From assembly GCA_903908785.1 (NCBI GenBank), contig CAIVTL010000547.1:1-6224 (forward strand): a stretch of DNA of 6,224 nucleotides, given 5' to 3'. This document shows positions 1-6,113 of the stretch, in pieces (the first letter of the stretch is position 1; each line of letters starts with the position of its first letter). The translations under genes were made by a program, and so were the position numbers. The notes under the pieces were generated by a model. The model saw only the letters and a list, made by a program, of their open reading frames with translations, made no database searches and had not been told where the DNA came from. This stretch comes from Caldifarciminota bacterium. GTDB lineage: Bacteria; Hydrothermota; Tepidihabitantia; Tepidihabitantales; Tepidihabitantaceae.

Positions 1-137
1 CGCCGATGCAACGAGGCAACGTCTGCTGCCACCTGCTGGACCGCCAGCTCGCGGCGCAGGCGGCCGCCTTTGAGCGTGAGGGCGGCTTCACGGAACGGCT
101 GTTCCGGGTCAGGTCCGAAAAGAGGAAAGGACTGTAG
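1..137 (+). CDS. C-terminal end of a four-helix-bundle suffix domain-like protein (partial)
   Basis: The frame starting at base 3 is open from the window edge to a TAG at 135-137 and encodes about 44 residues; the true start lies upstream. The visible tail reads as one amphipathic helix (HLLDRQLAAQAAAFEREGG) followed by GGFTERLFRVRSEKRKGL, with a basic end. From memory, the LLDRQL...EGGFTERL..R pattern matches the end of the 'four helix bundle suffix domain' proteins, a group related to the four-helix proteins encoded within 23S rRNA intervening sequences; their function is not established. Only 12 nt separate its stop from the next start codon, so it may be co-transcribed with the downstream cluster, although nothing links the functions. 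The family call rests on a short tail and could be wrong; that this is a real coding end is more secure. Confidence 0.6.
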   Translation, partial: PMQRGNVCCHLLDRQLAAQAAAFEREGGFTERLFRVRSEKRKGL

Positions 138-142
138 GAAGG
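137..142 (+). promoter_or_regulatory. Shine-Dalgarno site deciding the start at 150
   Basis: GGAAGG at 137-142 lies 7 nt before ATG 150. The next two genes have AGGAGG exactly 7 nt before ATG 804 and ATG 1455. This shared geometry favours the ATG over the in-frame GTG one codon upstream in the first two genes (GTG 147 and GTG 801). Confidence 0.6.
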
Positions 143-149
143 CCTCGTG

Positions 150-788
150 ATGTCAATGGCAAGCCGGTTCGCCCGCATGATTCTCCCCGCTTTGTGCCTG
201 CTTCTGTTTGCGCGCGCGCCCGCGCAACAGCGGATGCCCCTGCTCGAGTCTTCGCCCAACAACGCACCCGGTTTCGGCCTGGTCGCAGGCGAGGCCGGTA
301 GCGCGGTCGTCGCCGGCGGCGCGCTCGGTCTTGGGTTGGGCTACGTGGCGGTCTTGGCAGCGGGCGGGACAGACGGACTGTTTGCGGGCCCGATTCTGCC
401 GGGCTATGCCCGAGTCGGCGGGGTCGCAGTCGGCTGCGCCGCGGGTTCGGCTCTCGGAACGTGGCTGGTCGGAAGCATCGCCCAACAGGACCACGTCGGG
501 TCATGGGCTTTCCTCGGTGCACTGGCTGGCCTGCCTGTCAGTATCGGCCTGGCGGCTGCCGCTGCCGAGTTGGAGAACCACCAGAAGCCCGGCGTACTGC
601 TGCTCATTCCGGCTTTCGCCGCGCCGCCTGCCGGCGCGGTCATCGGCTACAATTTGAGCCCGCCCTGCGGCTGCACCCGGACCACTCAGCTTGAGAACCG
701 GCTGCTCCTGCCGACCATCGGCATAGCTGCCGGGAGCAACGAAGCCGTCGTCGCGCTGGACATGAAACTACTGAACGTCAGGTTCTGA
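150..788 (+). CDS. Secreted glycine-rich hydrophobic envelope protein, paralog 1
   Basis: The 212-residue product is of unknown function. Residues 1-25 form a signal peptide: basic R6 and R9, a hydrophobic core (ILPALCLLLF) and an APA|Q cleavage site after A25. The mature part is rich in Gly and Ala, with small-residue stretches such as GGALGLGLG (56-64), GCAAGSALG (95-103) and FLGALAGLPVSIGLA (121-135), which look like glycine-zipper membrane helices or tightly packed strands. Then come APPAGAVIGYNL (158-169), a CGC motif (173-175), and a C-terminus ending ALDMKLLNVRF with a terminal Phe, as in many outer-membrane beta-barrel proteins. It is clearly homologous to the next gene along its whole length. 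Envelope or outer-membrane location is inferred; no enzymatic motif is seen. The start is ATG 150 by ribosome-binding-site spacing; GTG 147 would add one residue. Certain as a gene, unknown in role. Confidence 0.85.
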   Translation: MSMASRFARMILPALCLLLFARAPAQQRMPLLESSPNNAPGFGLVAGEAGSAVVAGGALGLGLGYVAVLAAGGTDGLFAGPILPGYARVGGVAVGCAAGSALGTWLVGSIAQQDHVGSWAFLGALAGLPVSIGLAAAAAELENHQKPGVLLLIPAFAAPPAGAVIGYNLSPPCGCTRTTQLENRLLLPTIGIAAGSNEAVVALDMKLLNVRF

Positions 789-790
789 AA

Positions 791-796
791 AGGAGG
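791..796 (+). promoter_or_regulatory. Shine-Dalgarno site for the gene at 804
   Basis: A perfect AGGAGG stands 7 nt before ATG 804. GTG 801 is also in frame but would leave only 4 nt of spacing. The element is part of a leader that is nearly repeated before the gene at 1455. Confidence 0.7.
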
Positions 797-803
797 CAGT
801 GTG

Positions 804-1439
804 ATGTCAAAGGTAAGGCCGTTCGCCCGCTGGGTCCTTCCCGCCATCTGTCTGCTCATCGTACGCGCACCCGCGCAGTCCATGTTCGCGGGCTCGGAGA
901 GTGGTAGCCCGGGCTTCAACGTGTACGCCGAGGAAACGGGCGGTGCGCTCGTGACCGGCTCTGTCTGTGCTGCCGGACTCTGTGTCGGACTGGTGGCGGC
1001 GTGGAGCAAGCCCGGCGACGATGTAGAAGATGCGCTGATGGCCTGGTTGTTCGGCGGACTCGCCGGCATAGTCGTAGCCTACCCGATTGGCTGCGCGGCA
1101 GGCGCCACCATCGTCGGCGGCATGAGCCAGCAGGGCGGGAACTTCCTTCTCGGCTATCTCGGTGCGCTGGCCGGTCTGCCGGTTGGATATGGCATCGCCG
1201 CGGGCGGGCAGGCGATACCGGTGAACAGCGCTGTCCTCAAAGGCGCGTTTGTCGTGGCCGGCTGCCTTGCGCCCCCGGTCGGCGCCACGGTCGGCTACAA
1301 TCTGATTCGGAATCCTGTCCCGGGTCTGGGCCGACTTGACCAGCGCCTGCTGATGCCAAGCCTCGGACTCAGGGGCGAGCCCGCGGGCAAGGAAGCCGCG
1401 GTCGCGCTGGATATGAAACTATTGACCGTAAGGTTCTGA
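804..1439 (+). CDS. Secreted glycine-rich hydrophobic envelope protein, paralog 2
   Basis: The 211-residue product is a tandem paralog of the upstream gene. The signal peptide ends in RAPA|Q (cleavage after A24). Shared blocks are IGCAAGATIVGGMSQQ (95-110), LGALAGLPVGYGIAAG (119-134), APPVGATVGYNL (156-167), QRLLMPSLGL (180-189) and the last 11 residues ALDMKLLTVRF, which differ from paralog 1 at one position. The stretches between blocks differ: residues 41-90 are strongly diverged, and paralog 1's CGC is replaced by PVPGLG. The two copies are therefore old enough to have diverged, but the C-terminus is held constant, which suggests it is a functional or targeting element. The gap to the previous gene is 15 nt and the next gene starts 15 nt after the stop, so a single transcript is likely. 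Function is unknown; a glycine-zipper or outer-membrane role is inferred only from composition. Confidence 0.85.
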   Translation: MSKVRPFARWVLPAICLLIVRAPAQSMFAGSESGSPGFNVYAEETGGALVTGSVCAAGLCVGLVAAWSKPGDDVEDALMAWLFGGLAGIVVAYPIGCAAGATIVGGMSQQGGNFLLGYLGALAGLPVGYGIAAGGQAIPVNSAVLKGAFVVAGCLAPPVGATVGYNLIRNPVPGLGRLDQRLLMPSLGLRGEPAGKEAAVALDMKLLTVRF

Positions 1440-1441
1440 CA

Positions 1442-1447
1442 AGGAGG
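1442..1447 (+). promoter_or_regulatory. Shine-Dalgarno site for the lipoprotein hydrolase
   Basis: A perfect AGGAGG sits 7 nt before ATG 1455. It lies in a leader closely resembling the one at 788-817, including the following ATGTCAAAGGTAAG. Confidence 0.75.
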
Positions 1448-1454
1448 CTGTATC

Positions 1455-2882
1455 ATGTCAAAGGTAAGACTGCTCGTCCTTCCGTTTGTCTGTCTGTTCC
1501 TGCTCGTTTCAGGCTGCAAGAGCAAGGCCAAAGGCGTTGAAGGCTTGTGGCAGGGCACACTCAAGGTGCCGGGCGGCGAACTCCGCATCGTGTTCCACGT
1601 CAACAAGGCCGCCGACGGCAAGCTCACCGCCACGCTCGACAGCCCGGACCAGGGCGCGCGAGGCATCCCGGCCGAGGAATGCACGTTCCGCAACGGCAAG
1701 CTGACGCTGGCCGTGAAGACTATCAACGGCGGGTACGAAGGAACACTGAAGAACGACAGCACGATTGAAGGCGCATGGAAGCAGTCCGGCATGTCCCTGC
1801 CGCTTCAGCTCAAACGGATTGAGAAGCTCGAAGAGGCGCGCCGCCCGCAGGAACCGAAGAAGCCCTACCCGTACAAGGAAGAGGAAGTCTCGTTCGTAAA
1901 CAAGGCGGCGGGAATCACGCTTGCCGGAACCCTGACCTCGCCCCAGACCGGCGGCCCATTCCCCGCGGTCGTGCTCATCACCGGTTCCGGCCCGGAGAAC
2001 CGTGATGAGGAGGTCTTCGGCCACAAGCCATTCCTGGTGCTGGCCGACTATCTGACCCGGCAGGGAATCGCGGTGCTGCGCTGCGACGACCGCGGGATCG
2101 GCAAGTCCGGCGGGGACAGCCATGCCGCTACCACCGTTGACCTTGCGACCGACGCGCTGGCCGCGTTTGGGTATCTGCAGACTCGCAAGGACATCGACCC
2201 GAAGCGCATCGGCCTGCTCGGGCACAGCGAGGGCGGCGTGATTGCGCCGATTGTGGCGAACGAAGCCCCGGACGTCGCGTTTGTCGTGCTCATGGCCGGA
2301 ACCGGTTTGCCGGGCGACTCCATTCTGATGTTGCAGTCATGGCTTGCGGCCAAGGCCGAAGGCGCGGCCGACACGACGCTGGCGAAGAACGCGGTCGTCG
2401 AGCGCACGACGTTAAACATAGTCAAGAATGAGCGGGACACCGCCGTCGCCGCGGCCAGGCTCCGCCCCCTGCTCAAGCAGGAGATGGCGCAGATGAGCCC
2501 GAATGACAGCCAGGCCTTGAACTCCTCGGACCAGGCGGTCGAACAGCAGGTCAAGCAAGTGCTCAGCCCCTGGTTCCGCTACTTCGTCAGCTACGACCCG
2601 CGACCGGCATTGAGGAAGCTGAAGCAGCCGGTGCTGGCGATTAACGGCTCCAAGGACGTGCAGGTCGCGCCCAAAGAGAATCTCGCGGCCATCGAAGCCG
2701 CGCTCAAGGCCGGCGGCAACAAGGACTATGTGGTCAAGGAACTGCCGGGCTTGAACCACCTGTTCCAGACCGCGAACACCGGCGGTATCAGCGAGTATGC
2801 GAAGAATGAGGAGACCATCTCGCCCTCCGCGCTCCAGGTGATGGGCGACTGGATTCTCGCGCACGTCGGCGCCCGGCGCTAG
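1455..2882 (+). CDS. Lipoprotein alpha/beta hydrolase (esterase/peptidase-like) with N-terminal beta domain
   Basis: The 475-residue product is predicted to be a membrane-anchored serine hydrolase. A lipoprotein signal peptide ends in LVSG|C with C21 as the lipidated cysteine. Residues 28-121 form a small domain of alternating strands (LWQGTL, LRIVFHV, KLTATLDS, EGAWKQ) of the lipocalin-like kind often placed before such hydrolases. Residues 143-475 are the alpha/beta-hydrolase fold: LITGSGPENRDE (174-185) by the oxyanion hole, CDDRGIGKSGG (210-220), the nucleophile elbow GHSEGG with S258, D401 in NGSKDVQVAP and H435 in GLNHLF, giving a complete Ser-Asp-His triad. The segment 284-375 is a helical cap. 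The fold matches the dienelactone hydrolase/prolyl-oligopeptidase-like (COG1073-type) group; the substrate cannot be read from sequence. It is the last gene of the cluster that begins with the two paralogs. The start is ATG 1455 with a perfect ribosome-binding site. No damage is seen. Confidence 0.92.
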   Translation: MSKVRLLVLPFVCLFLLVSGCKSKAKGVEGLWQGTLKVPGGELRIVFHVNKAADGKLTATLDSPDQGARGIPAEECTFRNGKLTLAVKTINGGYEGTLKNDSTIEGAWKQSGMSLPLQLKRIEKLEEARRPQEPKKPYPYKEEEVSFVNKAAGITLAGTLTSPQTGGPFPAVVLITGSGPENRDEEVFGHKPFLVLADYLTRQGIAVLRCDDRGIGKSGGDSHAATTVDLATDALAAFGYLQTRKDIDPKRIGLLGHSEGGVIAPIVANEAPDVAFVVLMAGTGLPGDSILMLQSWLAAKAEGAADTTLAKNAVVERTTLNIVKNERDTAVAAARLRPLLKQEMAQMSPNDSQALNSSDQAVEQQVKQVLSPWFRYFVSYDPRPALRKLKQPVLAINGSKDVQVAPKENLAAIEAALKAGGNKDYVVKELPGLNHLFQTANTGGISEYAKNEETISPSALQVMGDWILAHVGARR

Positions 2883-2942
2883 CGGGTTCCTGCTCGCTCC
2901 GCGCCGGTGGCCTGCGGGGTCCCGCATGCGCTTGACGCGCAG

Positions 2943-2970
2943 TTGACAGACGGCTCGGCCTGACTATCCT
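2943..2970 (+). promoter_or_regulatory. Possible sigma70-type promoter for the fused transporter/synthase gene
   Basis: A consensus -35 TTGACA (2943-2948) is followed after 16 nt by TATCCT (2965-2970), which matches the -10 consensus at four of six positions. Transcription would start near 2977, about 20 nt before GTG 2997. A second TTGAC lies 11 nt upstream at 2932. The rest of the 114-nt gap (2883-2996) holds only short GC palindromes such as CGCATGCG (2923-2930) and no convincing terminator. The -10 is weak, so this is tentative. Confidence 0.35.
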
Positions 2971-2996
2971 TCCTCATCGCCAAACACTCACAGGCA

Positions 2997-5534
2997 GTGG
3001 CAGCAGCAGCATCGGTGGCCCGGCCCCGGCTGCTGTGGCTGACTTTTTTCGGGGCCGGGTTTGCCGGGCTCGTGTTCCAGATTGTCTGGGTGCGCGTGCT
3101 CAGCCTCGTGTTCGGCGCCAGCAACTATGCAATCAGCACGGTCCTCGCGTCGTACATGGCCGGGCTGGCTTTGGGCGGGTTCTACTTCGGCCGCCGGATT
3201 CGCGGCCAGGATACGGCCCGGGTCGTACGGACGTACGCGCGGCTGCTTGTCGGTATCGGCATCAGCGGGTTCCTCGTGACCATCGTCGCACCCTACATCG
3301 GCATGCTGCTCGCCCCGCTCCTCGGCCTGGTCGGCTGGAACTCGGGCCTGGCAATCATGCTGCGCGGGCTGTTCGGCTTCCTGATACTGCTCGTGCCCGC
3401 CACGCTGCTCGGCGGGCTGGTGCCGCTCGCCTCGCAACTGGCAATCGAGGACCTGAGGCTGACCGGCTCGAAGCTGGCCGGCCTCTACTTCATGAACACG
3501 GCCGGCTCGGTGCTCGGCGCGCTCGCGGCCGGGTTCTTCCTGCTTGAACGACTGGGCGTGGTCGGCACGGCCGGATTCGCCGCGCTCCTCGCCCTGGCGC
3601 TGGGCGCAATCAGCTTCCGCCCGCGGGCGGGACGCGCGCCGGTTCCGCTCCCGGCCGAGGACACGCGCACGGCAACGCAGCCCTACTCACGCCGGGCTTT
3701 GGCAGCGCTCGTGGTCGCGTACGGGCTCTCCGGGTTCGCCGGGCTCGGCTATGAGGTTGTCTGGGCCCGGGCCCTGACAACGATTCTCGGCCACCCGCTG
3801 TACGCGGTGACAATCGTCACTGCCGGGTTTCTCTCCGGGCTTGCCCTCGGCGGCCTCGTGTTCGGCCGGCTGAGCGACCGCTGGCGCGACCCTTTGTTCG
3901 GGTTCGGCGTCATCGAATCGACGATTGCCGGAACCGCACTGCTGACCCTGGTGCTCGTCGCATCATCTTCCTTTGGCATTCTCGACTGGGTTGCCGCCCA
4001 CTCCCGGGGAACATGGAACGGCGAGATACTCGCTTTGGCCGGATTCTGCTTCCTCATCGTGTTTGCGCCGACGTTCCTGATGGGCGCGACCTTCCCGGTC
4101 GCGGCCAAGGCGTTCGTAACCGACCGCGAGCAGGCCGGCCTTGCCGTGGGGTGGCTGTATGCGGCCAATTCGGCCGGGGCCCTGCTCGGGTCTCTCGTTG
4201 CCGGGTTTGCGCTCGTGCCGGCGCTCGGCGCGACCCGGGCGAACCTCGTGCTCGCCGGCGTCAGCGTCACGGTAGCGATAGTCGCGGCGCTGAGCTCCCG
4301 CGCGAAGGGACTGGTCAAGGGCCTGGCCCTGGCCGTGTTTGCGGGCGCGTTCGTCGCGCTGGCGCTGGTGACCGGCGCTCGGCAGCTTCAGTTCCTGCCC
4401 CCGGAAGTGGCGTCGAATCGCGGCGCGTGGAAAGTTCTCTACTACCATGAGTCTTCAGAAGGCGTGGTGCTGGCCGCCGAGAACCGTGCCGGCGACCGGC
4501 AGACGTGGGTCAACTCCAGCGTCGTCTGCGGCAGCGCCCTGCCCGCGCTCAAGCCGGTGAGAATCATGGGCGCACTACCGTTCTGCCTGCACGAGAACCC
4601 GCAGGACGTACTGGTCATCGGCTATGGCCTCGGGGTCGCATCATCGCTGCTCGTGGGCTTGAGCCCGAAGCCGGTTGACTGCGTGGAAATCAGTCCCGGC
4701 GTCGTGGCCGCCTCGCGCGCGTTCAACCGCTGGAACAATGCGGTCTACGCGAACCCCAACCTCCGCATCATGCCCGGCGACGGCCGCAACTACCTGCTCT
4801 GCACCCGCAAGTCCTACGACGTCATCTCGTGCGACCCGACCCATCCCTCGCTCGGTTCCGGCGCGCTCTACACCCGCGACTTCTACCAACTCTGCCGCAA
4901 ACGGCTGCGCCCGGGCGGCATCTTCACTCTCTACCTGCCGTTCCACCAGATTCGACCGCGAGACTTCCGGATGCTGCTCAATACCTTCCGGGCCGAGTTT
5001 CCGCAGTGCGCGCTCTGGATCGGCATCGCGCACGGCGTCCTGGTCGGCCGCAAAGACGCTCCCATCCGGCTTGACTACGCGCGCGCAAAGGCCGCGTTCG
5101 GCAGGCTGCACCCGAACCTTTGGATGGGCATGCAGGAAGTCTTCCTTGACGACCCGGCCAAGTTGCTGGGCAGCATGCTGCTCGACTCTGCCGGGATGGC
5201 CGCGGCGGCAGACGATGCCGGCATGGCAACCGACGCACAGCCCGGCTTCGAGTACGCCGGGGCCCGGTCCGGCGGTGCTGCGACGTGGGCAGCCAACGCC
5301 GAACTGGTGGCGGAATCCTCAACCGGCCCTGCCGGCATCTTCGGCGGCACGGCCGAGGAGGAGGCCTCGGTCCGGGCAGCAGCCGCCGCGACTGCCGCGC
5401 GATTCCGGGCGACCATCGCGACCATGAGGGGCGACCGCAACGGCACGCTTGCCTGGTTTCGACAGGCGGTCGAACTCGACCCGTCGGACCACGAGGCCGC
5501 GCGCTTCCTACTCATGTCCATGCCGAGAAAATAG
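2997..5534 (+). CDS. Fused MFS-like membrane protein / spermidine synthase-like protein with TPR-like tail
   Basis: The 845-residue product has three parts. Residues 11-459 are a membrane region of about 13 helices made of two homologous halves. GFAGLVFQIVWVRVL (21-35) recurs as GFAGLGYEVVWARAL (246-260), each followed by a GLALGG block, and GLYFMNTAGSVLGALAAGF (162-180) recurs as GWLYAANSAGALLGSLVAGF (385-404). Residues 475-690 are a spermidine-synthase Rossmann domain: nucleotide loop IGYGLG (541-546), E564 in DCVEIS, D595 in PGDGR, D613 in YDVISCDPTHP, then LYTRDFYQLCRKRLRPGGI. The D-x-x-D pair of true aminopropyltransferases is D613-x-x-H616 here. Residues 733-800 are an Ala/Gly-rich linker; 800-838 resemble one TPR unit. 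This is the widespread 'fused MFS/spermidine synthase' family, whose substrate is uncertain; polyamine synthesis should not be assumed, and no polyamine genes are nearby. The start is taken at GTG 2997, following an in-frame stop at 2961; the ribosome-binding site is poor and GTG 3015 is an alternative. Confidence 0.9.
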   Translation: MAAAASVARPRLLWLTFFGAGFAGLVFQIVWVRVLSLVFGASNYAISTVLASYMAGLALGGFYFGRRIRGQDTARVVRTYARLLVGIGISGFLVTIVAPYIGMLLAPLLGLVGWNSGLAIMLRGLFGFLILLVPATLLGGLVPLASQLAIEDLRLTGSKLAGLYFMNTAGSVLGALAAGFFLLERLGVVGTAGFAALLALALGAISFRPRAGRAPVPLPAEDTRTATQPYSRRALAALVVAYGLSGFAGLGYEVVWARALTTILGHPLYAVTIVTAGFLSGLALGGLVFGRLSDRWRDPLFGFGVIESTIAGTALLTLVLVASSSFGILDWVAAHSRGTWNGEILALAGFCFLIVFAPTFLMGATFPVAAKAFVTDREQAGLAVGWLYAANSAGALLGSLVAGFALVPALGATRANLVLAGVSVTVAIVAALSSRAKGLVKGLALAVFAGAFVALALVTGARQLQFLPPEVASNRGAWKVLYYHESSEGVVLAAENRAGDRQTWVNSSVVCGSALPALKPVRIMGALPFCLHENPQDVLVIGYGLGVASSLLVGLSPKPVDCVEISPGVVAASRAFNRWNNAVYANPNLRIMPGDGRNYLLCTRKSYDVISCDPTHPSLGSGALYTRDFYQLCRKRLRPGGIFTLYLPFHQIRPRDFRMLLNTFRAEFPQCALWIGIAHGVLVGRKDAPIRLDYARAKAAFGRLHPNLWMGMQEVFLDDPAKLLGSMLLDSAGMAAAADDAGMATDAQPGFEYAGARSGGAATWAANAELVAESSTGPAGIFGGTAEEEASVRAAAAATAARFRATIATMRGDRNGTLAWFRQAVELDPSDHEAARFLLMSMPRK

Positions 5535-5539
5535 AGGCC

Positions 5540-5616
5540 GAGGAACAAAGGGATCAAGGGATAGAGTGAACAGAACCGGCACTTGATCCCTCGTTCCCTT
5601 CATCCCTTTGTCCCTC
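5540..5616. repeat. Long imperfect inverted repeat made of degenerate 8-nt units
   Basis: Bases 5540-5561 can pair with 5595-5616: 20 of 22 positions are Watson-Crick, with mismatches only at 5544/5612 and 5555/5601, around a 33-nt loop. The right side also parses as consecutive 8-nt units TTGATCCC, TCGTTCCC, TTCATCCC, TTTGTCCC (5583-5614), consensus TYNNTCCC. The left arm read on the - strand gives TCTATCCC, TTGATCCC, TTTGTTCC. A competing pairing of 5549-5558 with 5582-5591 (10 perfect base pairs) is also possible. It begins 5 nt after the stop codon of the fused gene. It may stop or stabilise that transcript, but there is no U-run as in a standard intrinsic terminator. It could equally be a dispersed genomic repeat. 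Confidence 0.75.
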
Positions 5617-5632
5617 TCTCCTTCCCGCCCGA

Positions 5633-5661
5633 TTGACTTGGCTGCGTCAATCGGCTATTGT
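5633..5661 (+). promoter_or_regulatory. Sigma70-type promoter of the PEGA gene, likely leaderless
   Basis: TTGACT (5633-5638) and TATTGT (5656-5661) are separated by an ideal 17 nt. Only 5 nt lie between the -10 box and ATG 5667, so transcription should begin at or within a base or two of the start codon. No Shine-Dalgarno sequence is present before this ATG, in contrast to the perfect AGGAGG of the genes at 804 and 1455. Both facts fit a leaderless mRNA. Confidence 0.6.
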
Positions 5662-5666
5662 TGTGC

Positions 5667-6113
5667 ATGTTCTCACTAGGCATTCTGCTGCTGCTTTCCG
5701 GCCTCGTACCGGCCGACTCCGGCTACCTGACCGTGAAATCGAACTCGGTCGGCATCGCGGTCTACCTTGACGGCGACTATCTCGGACGAACCCCGGTCGA
5801 AATGCACCAGCTCAAACCCGGCAGCTATTCGGTCTCAATCATCTCCGATGACAGCCTGGAGAACGTCTACTGGCATATCCGCCAGGGCGACGTCGGCGCC
5901 AAGCTCTCGTCGCTCTGGACCCTGGCGGCGGTCAACGCCGGCACGAGTTCGGTGCGGGTTGAAGCCGGCAAGGTGACCGAAGTCACAATTGACTATGGCA
6001 GGGTCATGAACGCTCCGACCGAGGCCAAAGTCGTTGCCTGCTGCTCGGTCGGCGGCCTGTTCCTCGTCGGCGCGGTCGTCGGATTCCTGGTGCACCTGCT
6101 GGCGTTCCACTGA
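5667..6113 (+). CDS. Small PEGA-domain membrane protein
   Basis: The 148-residue product starts with a short hydrophobic segment (GILLLLSGLVP, residues 5-15), probably a signal peptide ending near A16. Residues 19-60 are a PEGA domain: GYLTVKSNSVGIAVYLDGDYLG, then RTPVEMHQLKPGSYSVSI. This small beta domain is common in bacterial cell-surface proteins and is thought to mediate binding at the envelope; TPVE stands in the place of the name-giving PEGA motif. Residues 94-110 look like closing strands (SSVRVEAGKVTEVTIDY). A hydrophobic helix at 122-147 (VVACCSVGGLFLVGAVVGFL and on) would anchor it, leaving the PEGA domain outside the cytoplasm. A TTG at 5658 is in frame, but it overlaps the -10 box, so ATG 5667 is preferred. 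The stop codon overlaps the next start. The domain call is strong; the exact role is unknown. Confidence 0.85.
   Translation: MFSLGILLLLSGLVPADSGYLTVKSNSVGIAVYLDGDYLGRTPVEMHQLKPGSYSVSIISDDSLENVYWHIRQGDVGAKLSSLWTLAAVNAGTSSVRVEAGKVTEVTIDYGRVMNAPTEAKVVACCSVGGLFLVGAVVGFLVHLLAFH

Noticed and set aside
1509..2225. Open frame of 238 codons on the - strand across the hydrolase gene
   Set aside because: It is a shadow of the alpha/beta hydrolase, whose catalytic motifs fix the true frame; the antisense product shows no motif.
2913..2926. TGCGGG/CCCGCA hairpin as a terminator after the hydrolase
   Set aside because: The 6-bp stem has only a 2-nt loop and no following T-run, so it is too weak to call.
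3749..4318. Long open frame on the - strand inside the fused gene (about 189 codons)
   Set aside because: It lies antisense to a clearly conserved membrane domain. Such frames are common in GC-rich coding DNA, and the translation is Pro/Arg/Ser-rich with no domain pattern.
4675..5427. 250-codon + strand frame overlapping the synthase domain
   Set aside because: Its product is low-complexity Ser/Arg/Pro-rich, and the overlapping frame encodes the conserved Rossmann motifs.
2997..5534. Calling the fused gene speE (spermidine synthase)
   Set aside because: The membrane fusion, the D-to-H change at the second Asp and the lack of polyamine genes nearby make a true spermidine synthase assignment unsafe.
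5540..5616. CRISPR-like array
   Set aside because: The units are only 8 nt and degenerate, with no spacers and no cas genes nearby.
5658..5660. TTG as the start of the PEGA gene
   Set aside because: It lies inside the likely -10 box and has no ribosome-binding site, and ATG is three codons downstream at the expected transcript start.
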